Below, piece by piece: positions 1 through 8,375 of a stretch of 64,000 nt of DNA. The notes beneath the pieces were generated by a model. It saw nothing but the letters and a program-made list of their open reading frames with translations. It searched no databases and had not been told where the DNA came from. The stretch comes from Pseudoxanthomonas sp. F37 (GTDB lineage: Bacteria > Pseudomonadota > Gammaproteobacteria > Xanthomonadales > Xanthomonadaceae): positions 3,224,001 to 3,288,000 of the forward strand of contig NZ_CP095187.1 of assembly GCF_022965755.1 (NCBI RefSeq). The letters run 5' to 3'. Made by a program: the position numbers and the translations under genes. Position 1 is the first letter of the stretch; each line of letters starts with the position of its first letter.

Positions 1-1392
1 CTCCATCTCGGGGTTGTCGCGCTGCACGCTGGCGAAATCCAGGTCCTCGGCGCTTTCGCCCGAAGCGACCGAACTGGCCGCGCCGCCGCCCAGGCCGATC
101 AGCATGGCCGGGCCACCCAGCACGATGACGGCGTCGCCGGGCGACAGCGTCTTCTTCTCCACCTGGATGCGGTCGATCGCGCCCAGGCCACCAGCCAGCA
201 TGATCGGCTTGTCGTAGGCGCGGGTCAGCGCCTCGCCTTCGGGCAGTTCGAAGCTGCGGAAATAGCCCAGCAGGTTCGGCCGGCCGAACTCGTTGTTGAA
301 CGCGGCGCCGCCCAGCGGACCGTCCAGCATGATGTCCAGCGCCGGCGCCATGCGCGGATTCAGCGCGCGCGGCGTCTCCCAGGGCTGGGGCAGCGTGGGG
401 ATGCGCAGGTGCGAGACCGAGAAGCCGGTCAGGCCCGCCTTGGGCTTGCCGCCACGGCCGGTGGCGCCTTCGTCGCGGATCTCGCCGCCGGCACCGGTGC
501 TGGCGCCGGGGAACGGCGCGATCGCGGTCGGGTGGTTGTGCGTCTCCACCTTGATGCAGAACGCGGAGTCGAGCGTCGCTTCGACCCGGTACTGGCCGCT
601 GCCGTCCGGGCGGAAACGCGCGGCCGGATAGCCTTCCAGCACGGCGGCATTGTCGCTGTAGGCGCTGAGCGTGTGCTCCGGCGTCTGCGCGTGGGTGTGC
701 TTGATCATCCGGAACAGGGAACGGTCCTGCTCCTTGCCGTCGATGGTCCAGCTGGCGTTGAAGATCTTGTGCCGGCAGTGCTCGGAGTTGGCCTGCGCGA
801 ACATCATCAGTTCGACATCGGACGGATCCCGGCCCAGCTCGGCGTAGCGCGCGCGCAGGTAGTCGATCTCGTCGTCGGCCAGCGCCAGGCCCAGGCGCGC
901 GTTCGCGGCCTCCAGCTGCGCCAGCGGGATGCGCTCCAGCATGCCGCGTGCCGGGGCGGTGAACAGTGCCTGCGCCTGCTCGCGGCTGGCGAGCAGGGAT
1001 TGCGTCATCGGGTCGTGCAGCGCCTTGGCCAGTGCCGGCGAGGCATCGTCCCAGCCCTCCAGGTCGATGCGCAGGCCGCGCTCGACGCGCTTCACCGGCT
1101 GGCCGGCGCCGCGCAGCAGCTCGGTGGCCTTGCTGGCCCACGGCGACAGCGTGCCCAGGCGCGGGGTGACGAAGCGGGAGACCGTGCCGTCCGCCTGCGG
1201 GGCATCGCCCTGGTTGGCCTGCAGCACGCGCCGCAGCGTGGCCAGGTCCGGGCTGGCGCCCGGGTCCGCCTCGACGAAGTACACGTGCCAGGCACCGCGG
1301 ACACGGACGGCGGGGGCGCTGGACTGGAGCTTGGATTCGAGCCGCGCGCGGCGGAAATGCGACAAGGCCGATTGGCCTTCGAGGACGATCAT
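1..1392 (-). CDS. purL: Phosphoribosylformylglycinamidine synthase, N-terminal part (cut by window edge)
   Basis: Large single-chain PurL of de novo purine synthesis, which converts FGAR plus glutamine and ATP to FGAM in the cytoplasm. Only the first 464 residues are in the window; the reading frame is open to base 1, and the C-terminal ATPase and glutamine amidotransferase parts lie outside. Visible landmarks are ANSEHCRHK (residues 201-209) and the long [20 protein letters not shown] stretch (about 283-302) followed by GGEIRDEG, both signatures of FGAM synthase. The start is the ATG at 1392, giving [11 protein letters not shown], the expected opening of gammaproteobacterial PurL. The gene runs away from dsbC in the same orientation with an 80-base gap. 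Identification is firm. Confidence 0.95.
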   Translation of the reverse strand, partial: MIVLEGQSALSHFRRARLESKLQSSAPAVRVRGAWHVYFVEADPGASPDLATLRRVLQANQGDAPQADGTVSRFVTPRLGTLSPWASKATELLRGAGQPVKRVERGLRIDLEGWDDASPALAKALHDPMTQSLLASREQAQALFTAPARGMLERIPLAQLEAANARLGLALADDEIDYLRARYAELGRDPSDVELMMFAQANSEHCRHKIFNASWTIDGKEQDRSLFRMIKHTHAQTPEHTLSAYSDNAAVLEGYPAARFRPDGSGQYRVEATLDSAFCIKVETHNHPTAIAPFPGASTGAGGEIRDEGATGRGGKPKAGLTGFSVSHLRIPTLPQPWETPRALNPRMAPALDIMLDGPLGGAAFNNEFGRPNLLGYFRSFELPEGEALTRAYDKPIMLAGGLGAIDRIQVEKKTLSPGDAVIVLGGPAMLIGLGGGAASSVASGESAEDLDFASVQRDNPEME

Positions 1393-1472
1393 GTCCGGGA
1401 ACCGTGGGGGCGTGCCGTCAGGACGGGGCCCGCTATTGTAGCGAAGCCGGCCCGGGGCCGGCTTCCCTGGCG

Positions 1473-2300
1473 TCAGGGGGCGGCGCCCGCGGCGGCGGCC
1501 GGGGCCTTTTTCGCCGCCAGCTCGTCCAGCTTGGCCCGCAGCGCGGCCGGCGGCAGGTAGCCGCCCAGCTGGACGCCTTCGGCCGAATAGATGGCCGGGG
1601 TGCCGCTGACGCCCACGCGCTGGCCGACGTCGTATTCCATCGTCACCGGGTTCTTGCAGTCGCGGGGGGCGACCGGCTTGCCGGCCTTGGCGTCGGTCAG
1701 CGCGCGCTTGCGGTCGGGCGAGCACCAGACCGAGATCATGTCCTTGTGGTCCTGGCTGCCCAGGCCCATGCGCGGGAACGCCAGGTACTCCACGGCGATG
1801 CCGAGGCGGTTGAGCTCGCCCACTTCGCCATGCAGCTTGCGGCAATAGCCGCATTCGATGTCGGTGAACACGGTGACGGTGTACTTGGCATTCGGCGGCG
1901 CGAACACGATGCGTTCGGCATGCGGGATGGTGGCGATCAGCTTGCGGCGATGCTCGGCCAGCGCGGGGCTGTTCTGCATCAGGTCTTCCTGCGCCTCCAG
2001 GTCGAGCACGGCGCCCTGCATCAGGTAGCGGCCATCGTCGCTGACATAGAGCAGCTGGCCGCCGGCGATCACCTCGCGGAAGCCCGGCAGCGGTGCCGCA
2101 CCCACGTATTCCACCTTGGCGCGGGGGTTGAGCTTGGCGATCGCGGCCCGGGCGCGGTCCTCCGCCGAGCCGCTGGCGGCCGTCGACGCCGCGGCGGGCT
2201 TGGCCGTGGCCGGCTTGTCGGCGGCAGGCGCTTGCGGGGCCTGCGCGCACGCGGTCAGGCTGAGGGCGCCCAGCAGGGCGGCGGTGATCAGGCGGGGCAT
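1473..2300 (-). CDS. dsbC: Thiol:disulfide interchange protein DsbC-like
   Basis: Periplasmic disulfide isomerase of the DsbC/G family, 275 residues from the ATG at 2300. The thioredoxin-fold active site ECGYC is at residues 149-153 (Cys150 and Cys153), preceded by TVTVFTDI and followed by RKLH, as in DsbC. An N-terminal dimerisation-like region (about 45-115) precedes it. The leader [18 protein letters not shown] ends in an LTAC lipobox, so the protein may be lipid-anchored at Cys18 rather than freely soluble; an Ala/Pro-rich linker follows. An alternative ATG at 2309 adds three residues. It lies downstream of xerD in the same orientation, an order I believe is common in Xanthomonas (from memory). 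Family certain; lipidation is inferred. Confidence 0.9.
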   Translation of the reverse strand: MPRLITAALLGALSLTACAQAPQAPAADKPATAKPAAASTAASGSAEDRARAAIAKLNPRAKVEYVGAAPLPGFREVIAGGQLLYVSDDGRYLMQGAVLDLEAQEDLMQNSPALAEHRRKLIATIPHAERIVFAPPNAKYTVTVFTDIECGYCRKLHGEVGELNRLGIAVEYLAFPRMGLGSQDHKDMISVWCSPDRKRALTDAKAGKPVAPRDCKNPVTMEYDVGQRVGVSGTPAIYSAEGVQLGGYLPPAALRAKLDELAAKKAPAAAAGAAP

Positions 2301-2406
2301 CAGGACCATCCGGTGGAGCCGCGAGGCGGCGAGTGGCGGAGAGAGGTGCCGATTCTGGCACACGCCGGCGGGCGGCCGGCTTAACCGGCTGCAAGCGTGA
2401 CCGGGT

Positions 2407-3360
2407 TCATGCGCGCGGGTGATGGCGGCCGTGCAGCTGCTTGAGGTGTTCTCGCGCCACCAGGGTGTAGATCTGCGTGGTGGACAGCGAACTGTGCCCC
2501 AGCAGCAGCTGCAACGCGCGCAGGTCGGCGCCACGGTTGAGCAGATGGGTGGCGAAGCTGTGCCGCAGACCGTGCGGACTGATGCGGGCAGGGTCGATGC
2601 CGGCCACCGCCGCGTACCGCTTCACCAGAGCCCAGAACTGCTGCCGGGTCGGCGGCTGGCCGTCCGTGCCGAGGAACAGCCACGGCAGGCTGCGTTTGCC
2701 GGCCAGGACAGGCCGGGCCTGCGCCAGGTAGGTTTCCAGCCAGTGCTGGGATTCCTCGCCCAAGGGCACCAGCCGGTCCTTGCTGCCCTTGCCGGTGACC
2801 CGCAGTACGCCCTGGCGCAGGTTGACCGCGGTAGCCGGCAGGTTGACCAGCTCGCTGACGCGCAGGCCGGCGGCGTACATCAGTTCCAGCATGGCGCGGT
2901 CGCGCAGGCCAGGCGGCGTGGCCGTGTCGGGAGCGGCCAGCAACGCATCGATTTCGGTTTCGGCCAGCGCCTTGGGCAGCGAGCGCGGCAGGCGCGGCGG
3001 GTCCAGCAGAGCGGTCGGATCGTCGCGCCGCAGCCCCTGCCGCAGCCGGTAGGCGAAGAAGGCCCTCAGGGCCGACAGCAGGCGCGCGTTGCTGCGCGGC
3101 GAATAGCCCTGGCGCGTGCGCCAGGCCAGATAGTCGAACAGGCCCGCGCGATCGGCCCCGGCCAGTCCACCCTCGCGGCCATCGCGCCAGCGGGCGAAAC
3201 CCTCCAGGTCGCGCCGGTAGCTGTCCAGCGTGGGCCGGGCCAGCCCGTTCTCGGCCCAGACCGCATCGAGGAAGGCCGCGATGTCGGTGGCGTCGGCCCC
3301 GGGTACGGGCGGCAAGGCCTGGGCCTGATGGCGGCGTTCGGCGGGCGTGCGGGCGGGCAT
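2407..3360 (-). CDS. xerD: Site-specific tyrosine recombinase XerD
   Basis: Tyrosine recombinase that, with XerC, resolves chromosome dimers at dif during division. The 317 residues carry an N-terminal SAM-like core-binding domain (about 25-115) and a catalytic domain with the full set of residues: Arg167 (AGLRVSEL), Lys in TGKGSKDR (about 191), His263 and Arg266 ([10 protein letters not shown]), His289 (LGHSS) and the nucleophile Tyr298 (TTQIYT). There is no sign of phage or integron context, and the length is typical of XerD. XerC cannot be excluded by eye, but the dsbC neighbour favours XerD. Confidence 0.88.
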   Translation of the reverse strand: MPARTPAERRHQAQALPPVPGADATDIAAFLDAVWAENGLARPTLDSYRRDLEGFARWRDGREGGLAGADRAGLFDYLAWRTRQGYSPRSNARLLSALRAFFAYRLRQGLRRDDPTALLDPPRLPRSLPKALAETEIDALLAAPDTATPPGLRDRAMLELMYAAGLRVSELVNLPATAVNLRQGVLRVTGKGSKDRLVPLGEESQHWLETYLAQARPVLAGKRSLPWLFLGTDGQPPTRQQFWALVKRYAAVAGIDPARISPHGLRHSFATHLLNRGADLRALQLLLGHSSLSTTQIYTLVAREHLKQLHGRHHPRA

Positions 3361-3515
3361 GCGACAAGCTTAGGCGATGCCCGCGCTCCTTGTGAGGCCG
3401 GCGTCAGTCGCGATCAGGGGTGCGGGAAAGCCGGCGACGCCAGGAAGGATACAGCCCTCGCCATTGGCGTCGCTGCCACAGGAGCTTGGGTGGCGTTAGC
3501 CGGTATCCTGTCGCG

Positions 3516-3983
3516 ATGGAATCCGCCCCCGCCATCGAGAAACCCCGTGCCCTGATCGGCTGGCGCCTGCTCGCCCTGCTCTACGACGTCTGGCCGGTGC
3601 TGGCGATGTGGCTGGCCGTGGCCATCCCGTTCGTCCTGGTCGATGTGGTGATCAGCGGCGACGTCCGCCACAACATCGCGCCCTTCAGCCCGATGTGGTG
3701 GCTGTTGTGGGCCTGTTGCTGGGGCGTCGCCGGCCTGTACGCCACCTTCAGCTGGCTGCGCGGCGGACAGACACTGGGCATGCGGCCGTGGCGGCTGAAA
3801 GTGACCGCACCTGACGGCAGCGCGCCGACCCTCGCCGCGCTGTGGCGCCGCTATGCGCTGGCCACGATGTCCACGCTCGCCGGAGGCCTTGGCTTCTGGT
3901 GGGCCTGGCTGGACCGCGACCGCCTGACCTGGCACGACCGCGTCAGCGGCACGCGCATGGTGCGGCTGCCCAAGCGCGCCTGA
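3516..3983 (+). CDS. RDD family inner-membrane protein
   Basis: 155-residue membrane protein of the RDD family (function generally unknown). The start is the ATG at 3516 (MESAPAIEKPRALIGWRLLALLYD). Three hydrophobic segments are visible: about residues 20-45, 60-80 and a weaker one near 120-135. The RDD hallmarks are the LIGWRLLALLYD opening and the C-terminal RDRLTWHDRVSGT, with GQTLGMRPWRLKV in the middle. It lies alone between divergent xerD and convergent lptG, whose stop is only seven bases away. The sequence shows no substrate clue. Confidence 0.85.
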   Translation: MESAPAIEKPRALIGWRLLALLYDVWPVLAMWLAVAIPFVLVDVVISGDVRHNIAPFSPMWWLLWACCWGVAGLYATFSWLRGGQTLGMRPWRLKVTAPDGSAPTLAALWRRYALATMSTLAGGLGFWWAWLDRDRLTWHDRVSGTRMVRLPKRA

Positions 3984-3990
3984 GGCCGCG

Positions 3991-5094
3991 TCAGCGGCTG
4001 CGTCGCCGGAACATCAGCCAGGAGATGCCCAGCAGGGCGAACGGCGGGATGGCGTAGGCGATGCGGTAGTCCAGCCGGAACGCCCCGGCCAGCCGCACGA
4101 ACATCGTCTGCAGCACCCAGAAGCCCACGGCGAACACGATGCCCAGGAACAGCCGCTTGCCCATGCCGCCGCTGCGCAGGCTGCCGAAGGCGAAGGGAAT
4201 GGCGGCCAGGCACAGCGCCAGCACGTTGAGCGGATAGAACCAGCGCGCCCAGTACTGGTCCTCGTAGTCGCGCGCGTCCAGTCCGTTGCGCTTGCGGTAG
4301 TCGATGTTCTGGCTCAGCTCGTGGCTGGGCATGTTGCGCGCGCGCACCAGGCTGGACGACAGCACCGAGGCGTCCAGTTCCGACTCCCAGCGCTCGCCCA
4401 GCACCGTGACCTGGGTGGCGGAGCGCTCGTTGAAGGTGGTGCGGCGGACGTTCTTCAGCAGCCAGTAGCCGTCCAGGTGTTCGGCGCTGGCGGCGTGCGC
4501 GATGGAGGCCAGCCGGCCGTCGTCGGCCAGCTCGTACATGCGCACGTCGCGCAGCTGCAGCGACACCTTGCCGCCGGGCTGCTCGCGCTCCTCGCCGCTC
4601 TGCGCGTAGAGGAACGTGTTGCCTTCGCGCGCCCACAGCCCGGAATAGCGGTCCATCGCCACGTTGCCGGTGCGGGCGCTCATCTTCAGTGTGTCGGCCT
4701 GGCGCTGGCCCCACGGACCCAGGGTTTCACCGCTGACCACCATCAGGCCGGTCAACAGCGCCAGCGCCGCCGCCACGGAGACGCTCAACCGCCGCCGCGA
4801 CAGGCCGAGCGCACGCAACGCGGTCAGTTCCGAGCTGGCCGCCAGCTGGCCCAGCCCCATCAGCGAGCCGATCACCGCCGCGGTGGGAAACATCGTGTAG
4901 GCGCGGCGCGGCACCGTGTACAGCACCCAGGCCACGGCATGGCCGAAGGTGTAGTTGCCGGTGCCCAGGTCGCCGATCTCGCCGGACAGCGCCATCACCA
5001 CGTCCAGGCCCACCAGCACCGCCCAGGCCAGCAGGACGGTGACCAGCACCACCTGGCCCACGTAGGTGTCGTGCAGGCGGGGCATGAGCCTCAT
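3991..5094 (-). CDS. lptG: LPS export ABC transporter permease LptG
   Basis: Inner-membrane permease of the LptB2FG complex that extracts lipopolysaccharide and passes it to LptC/A. The 367 residues start at the ATG at 5094 (MRLMPRLHDTYVG) and contain the YjgP/YjgQ family layout: N-terminal membrane helices, a large periplasmic beta-jellyroll region (about 130-260, for example SGLWAREGNTFLYA) and C-terminal helices ending in SWLMFRRRSR. Its start codon overlaps the stop of lptF by ATGA, so the two are translationally coupled. This is the second gene of the lptFG operon, fitting a genome that also devotes a large locus here to O-antigen synthesis. Confidence 0.92.
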   Translation of the reverse strand: MRLMPRLHDTYVGQVVLVTVLLAWAVLVGLDVVMALSGEIGDLGTGNYTFGHAVAWVLYTVPRRAYTMFPTAAVIGSLMGLGQLAASSELTALRALGLSRRRLSVSVAAALALLTGLMVVSGETLGPWGQRQADTLKMSARTGNVAMDRYSGLWAREGNTFLYAQSGEEREQPGGKVSLQLRDVRMYELADDGRLASIAHAASAEHLDGYWLLKNVRRTTFNERSATQVTVLGERWESELDASVLSSSLVRARNMPSHELSQNIDYRKRNGLDARDYEDQYWARWFYPLNVLALCLAAIPFAFGSLRSGGMGKRLFLGIVFAVGFWVLQTMFVRLAGAFRLDYRIAYAIPPFALLGISWLMFRRRSR

Positions 5095-6170
5095 GCGGGC
5101 CTCCGCGGCCGGGACGGCCGCCCGTCGCGCAGATAGAACCAGACCGACGCGGCCAGCAGCGGCAGGGTCAGCCACCACAGGCCGGCCATGCCGGGCAGCT
5201 TGTCGTCGCTGAGCCACTGGGTGCCGTTGAACATCAGGCTGATGCCCACCAGGTAGGCCAGGAAGCCCAGCATCACCCGTCCGTAGCGGGTCTGACGGGG
5301 CGAACTGCGCGACAGCGGCAGGGTCAGCAGCGCGAACGCCAGCGCCAGCAGCGGCGGCGTCAGGCGCGCGTGCAACTGGGCATTGGCGGCCGGACGCGCG
5401 TCGCCCAGCAGGTTCGAGGTGGGCTGCAGCGAGGGATCGTCCTTGTCCAGGGTATCGGCGCGGTCCGGCAGGGCGACTTCGTTGGACTTGTAACGGATCA
5501 GCCGGTAATCCAGGCCGGGACCGTCGGGCCCCTCGACGCGGAAGCCGTCATCCAGCCTCAGGTAACGGTTGCGCTCGCCCTCGAAGAACATCTGCCCGGA
5601 CCGGGCCGTCACCACGTCGATGCGGCCGTCCTTCGCCCGGTGCATGAACACCCTGCTCAGGCCGGTCCCGTCCGGGGTCAGCGTGCTCACGTAGACCACC
5701 GCACCGCTGGACAGCACGGTGAACTTGCCGGCGTCCAGACCCGATACCACCAGGCTGCGGTTGGCGTGGTCCAGCATCTCCTGCGCCGTGCGCAGCGCCC
5801 ACGGCCCCAGCCACAGCGAGCACAGACCGACCACCCCCACCACCGGCACCACCAGCATCAGCAGCGGCCGCAGCAGGCGTCGCGGGCCGATGCCGGCCGC
5901 CGTCAGCACCGCCATTTCCGAATCCCGGTACAGGCGCGAGAACGCCAGCAGCAGCCCCAGCATCAGCGCCAGCGGGATGATGTAGGGCATGTAATTGAGG
6001 AACTGCAGCCCCAGCTGCGACAGCAGCAGGCGGGCGGGCACCTTGCCGTCGGCCACGTCCCCCAGCAGGTCCGCCATCACGCCACCCACGCTGACCATCA
6101 GCAGGATGATCAGGGTGGCCAGGAAACTCTGGGTGAATTCCCGGAACAGGTAGCGGTCCAGCTTCGGCAT
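5091..6170 (-). CDS. lptF: LPS export ABC transporter permease LptF
   Basis: Partner permease of LptG in the LptB2FG LPS extractor. The start was placed at the ATG at 6170 (MPKLDRYLFREFTQSFLATL), which gives 359 residues, the usual LptF size; the frame is open further upstream but that part has no family resemblance and would overrun pepA's control region. Six membrane segments flank a periplasmic domain (about 105-240). The sequence RRLLRPLLMLVVPVVGVVG and the C-terminal LSRSSPRQTRYGRV are typical of the YjgP/YjgQ family. It is divergent from pepA, with 130 bases between the starts. Confidence 0.92.
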   Translation of the reverse strand: MPKLDRYLFREFTQSFLATLIILLMVSVGGVMADLLGDVADGKVPARLLLSQLGLQFLNYMPYIIPLALMLGLLLAFSRLYRDSEMAVLTAAGIGPRRLLRPLLMLVVPVVGVVGLCSLWLGPWALRTAQEMLDHANRSLVVSGLDAGKFTVLSSGAVVYVSTLTPDGTGLSRVFMHRAKDGRIDVVTARSGQMFFEGERNRYLRLDDGFRVEGPDGPGLDYRLIRYKSNEVALPDRADTLDKDDPSLQPTSNLLGDARPAANAQLHARLTPPLLALAFALLTLPLSRSSPRQTRYGRVMLGFLAYLVGISLMFNGTQWLSDDKLPGMAGLWWLTLPLLAASVWFYLRDGRPSRPRRPA

Positions 6171-6300
6171 CAGGAGGGCTTGATCTACAATCTCGGGCTT
6201 GTGCGCCGCACCTGCGGCGGCGGTCTCTGCGGTCCGGGATGGCGCCAGCCACCTTTCATCCGGCCCGCGATTGTACGTAACTGAACCGGGAATCTGATCA
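6171..6300. promoter_or_regulatory. Divergent promoter region between lptF and pepA
   Basis: This 130-base spacer must hold promoters for both directions. On the + strand TACAAT at 6186-6191 is a good -10 for pepA, with a weak TTCGGC 17 bases upstream (6163-6168), inside the lptF start. On the - strand TACAAT at 6275-6270 is a good -10 for lptF, but no convincing -35 is seen at the right distance. Weak support only, from reading. Confidence 0.35.
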
Positions 6301-7776
6301 ATGACGCTGGAATTCACCCTGAACCGCGAAGCCCCCGCCCGGGCCGGTGTCGACTGCCTCGTGGTAGGCGCCTGGGCCGACAAGAGCCTCACGCCGGCCG
6401 CGCAGGCCGTGGATGCGGCCAGTGGCGGCAAGCTGTCGGCCCTGGTCCAGCGCGGCGATGTCGGCGGCAAGACGGGCAAGACCACCCTGCTGCACGACCT
6501 GCCGGGCGTGGCCGCACCGCGCGTGCTGGTGGTGGGGCTGGGCGAAACCGCCAAGTTCGGCGTGGCCCAGTACCTGAAGGCCGTCGGCGATGCGGCGCGC
6601 GCGCTGAAGACCGGCCCGGCGAAGTCGGCGCTGTTCACCCTGTCCGAAGTGGACGTGAAGGACCGCGATGCCGCCTGGAAGATCCGCCAGGCCGTGATCG
6701 CGGCCGACCACGCCTGCTACCGCTACACCGCCACGCTGGGCAAGAAGAAGAACGACGACCCGGGCCTGGTCCGCTTCGACGTCAGTGGCGACGACGCCCA
6801 GGCGCTGGCGCAGGGCGTGGCCATCGCCGCGGGCGTGCAGACCACCCGCGAGCTCGGCAACCTGCCGCCGAACATCTGCAACCCGGCCTACCTGGCCGAG
6901 CAGGCCCAGAAGCTGGCCGCCGAAAACGGCGCCGAGGCCGAGATCCTCGACGAGGCGCAGATGGAGGCGCTGGGCATGGGTTCGCTGCTGGCCGTGGCCC
7001 GCGGCTCGGCCAACCGCCCGCGCCTGATCGTGCTGAAGTGGAACGGGGGCGGCGATGCCAGGCCGTACGTGCTGGTCGGCAAGGGCATCACCTTCGACAC
7101 CGGCGGCGTGAACCTGAAGACCCAGGGCGGCATCGAGGAGATGAAGTACGACATGCTGGGCGCCGGCAGCGTCATCGGCACCTTCGTGGCCGCGGCGAAG
7201 ATGAAGCTGCCGCTGAACCTGGTGGTCATCGTGCCGGCGGTGGAGAACGCCATCGACGGCAATGCCTACCGCCCGTCCGACGTCATCACCAGCATGTCCG
7301 GCAAGACGATCGAAGTGGGCAACACCGACGCCGAGGGCCGCCTGATCCTGTGCGACGCGCTGACCTACGCCGAGCGCTTCAAGCCCGCCGCGCTGGTCGA
7401 CGTGGCTACCCTGACCGGCGCCTGCATCGTGGCGCTGGGTCGCTACGCCAGCGGCCTGATGAGCAAGCACGACGACCTCAGCAACGAGCTGCTGGGCGCC
7501 GGCGAAACCGTGTTCGACCGCGCCTGGCGCCTGCCGCTGTGGGACGAATACCAGACCCAGCTGGAATCCAGCTTCGCCGACGTCTACAACATCGGCGGCC
7601 GCTGGGCCGGCGCCATCACCGCCGGCTGCTTCCTGGCCCGCTTCACCGAAGGCCAGCGCTGGGCGCACCTGGACATCGCCGGCGTGTCCAACGACGAAGG
7701 CAAGCGCGGCATGGCCACCGGCCGCCCGGTCGGCCTGCTGAGCCAGTGGCTGCTGGACCGGAGCAGCGAGAAGTGA
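6301..7776 (+). CDS. pepA: Cytosol (leucyl) aminopeptidase, M17 family
   Basis: Hexameric zinc or manganese aminopeptidase that removes N-terminal residues from peptides; in some bacteria it also acts as a DNA-binding accessory protein in Xer recombination. The 491 residues contain the M17 signature NTDAEGRL (about 341-348), the metal-binding and catalytic lysine region [11 protein letters not shown] (about 258-268), and [13 protein letters not shown] toward the C-terminus. The start at 6301 ([12 protein letters not shown]) follows the divergent lptF promoter region. It is followed by a palindromic repeat and holC, the common pepA-holC-valS order of gammaproteobacteria. Confidence 0.95.
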   Translation: MTLEFTLNREAPARAGVDCLVVGAWADKSLTPAAQAVDAASGGKLSALVQRGDVGGKTGKTTLLHDLPGVAAPRVLVVGLGETAKFGVAQYLKAVGDAARALKTGPAKSALFTLSEVDVKDRDAAWKIRQAVIAADHACYRYTATLGKKKNDDPGLVRFDVSGDDAQALAQGVAIAAGVQTTRELGNLPPNICNPAYLAEQAQKLAAENGAEAEILDEAQMEALGMGSLLAVARGSANRPRLIVLKWNGGGDARPYVLVGKGITFDTGGVNLKTQGGIEEMKYDMLGAGSVIGTFVAAAKMKLPLNLVVIVPAVENAIDGNAYRPSDVITSMSGKTIEVGNTDAEGRLILCDALTYAERFKPAALVDVATLTGACIVALGRYASGLMSKHDDLSNELLGAGETVFDRAWRLPLWDEYQTQLESSFADVYNIGGRWAGAITAGCFLARFTEGQRWAHLDIAGVSNDEGKRGMATGRPVGLLSQWLLDRSSEK

Positions 7777-7781
7777 GCGAA

Positions 7782-7832
7782 GAGAAGTGAGGAATGAGCA
7801 GAACACTGCTCCCCTCTCACTTCTCACTCCTC
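7782..7832. repeat. Imperfect inverted repeat of GAGTGAG-type heptamers upstream of holC
   Basis: The left arm GAGAAGTGAGGAATGAG (7782-7798) is matched by an inverted arm at 7816-7832, with three mismatches over 17 bases and a 17-base spacer. It lies between the pepA stop and the holC start. A better copy with the same consensus (GAGRAGTGAGRARTGAG) lies on the other side of holC at 8294-8356. It could fold into an RNA hairpin; its role is unknown. Confidence 0.7.
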
Positions 7833-7852
7833 CCCACTCACTCCTGCCTTCT

Positions 7853-8275
7853 ATGTCCCGAGCCGACTTCTACCTGATCGCCAAGCCGCGGTTCCTCGAG
7901 GAACCGCTCAAGCTCGTCTGCGAGCTGGCCCGCAAGGCCTACGACAGCAACCAGTGGACGCTGGTGCTGGCGCGCGATGCCGCGCAGGCCGAGGCACTGG
8001 ACGAGCTGCTGTGGGAGTTCGATCCGGACGCCTACATCCCGCACCAGATCGCCGGCGACGAAGAGGACGAGCTGACGCCCGTGCTGATCGCCACGCCGGA
8101 CGTCGACGTGCCCGCGCGCGCGCTGGTGATCAACCTGCGCGAGGAGGCCTTCGCCGGCGCCTGCGAGCGCGTGCTGGAAGTGGTGCCCGCCGACCCGTCC
8201 GCACGCGAACCGCTGCGCGAGCGCTGGAAGCAGTACAAGGCGCGTGGCTTTGAAGTGAACAAGCACGATATGTAA
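7853..8275 (+). CDS. holC: DNA polymerase III chi subunit
   Basis: Chi subunit of the DNA polymerase III clamp-loader assembly; it binds SSB and, through psi, the clamp loader. The start is the ATG at 7853 (MSRADFYLIAKPRFLEEPL), preceded by the repeat region; 140 residues is the normal size. Family features are RADFYLI at the start, the ELARKAYDSNQWTLVLARD region, the SSB-pocket-like FIPHQ equivalent (YIPHQIAGDEED, about 62-73) and the C-terminal RWKQYKARGFEVNKHDM. It lies in the pepA-holC-valS order. A probable partner psi gene (holD) is about 3.6 kb away. Confidence 0.92.
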   Translation: MSRADFYLIAKPRFLEEPLKLVCELARKAYDSNQWTLVLARDAAQAEALDELLWEFDPDAYIPHQIAGDEEDELTPVLIATPDVDVPARALVINLREEAFAGACERVLEVVPADPSAREPLRERWKQYKARGFEVNKHDM

Positions 8276-8293
8276 GAGCGAGAATCGAGCGGA

Positions 8294-8356
8294 GAGGAGT
8301 GAGGAGTGAGCAACAGCTCTCCTCTTCCCGCTTCGCCTACTCACTCCTCACTCCTC
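8294..8356. repeat. Perfect 17-bp inverted repeat downstream of holC
   Basis: The arm at 8294-8310 (GAGGAGTGAGGAGTGAG) is repeated perfectly in inverted orientation at 8340-8356 with a 29-base spacer. Each arm is itself built from tandem GAGGAGT/GAGTGAG units, and further ACTCTCTACTCACC follows up to the valS start. The related copy before holC shows the element is mobile-like or amplifying rather than gene-specific. No terminator T-tract is present. Confidence 0.75.
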
Positions 8357-8375
8357 GACACTCTCTACTCACCCT

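Noticed and set aside
409-1560. Long plus-strand open frame (383 codons) opposite purL
   Set aside because: Composition is arginine/glycine/alanine-rich with no domain, a mirror of the GC-rich purL codons; purL on the minus strand has full family motifs.
6171-6638. Longer lptF starting near 6638
   Set aside because: The extra N-terminus has no family similarity and would overlap the pepA coding region; MPKLDRYLFREF at 6170 matches LptF starts.
6298-7827. Minus-strand open frame of about 509 codons opposite pepA
   Set aside because: No recognisable motif, low-complexity Gly/Ala/His/Gln composition; pepA on the plus strand is certain.
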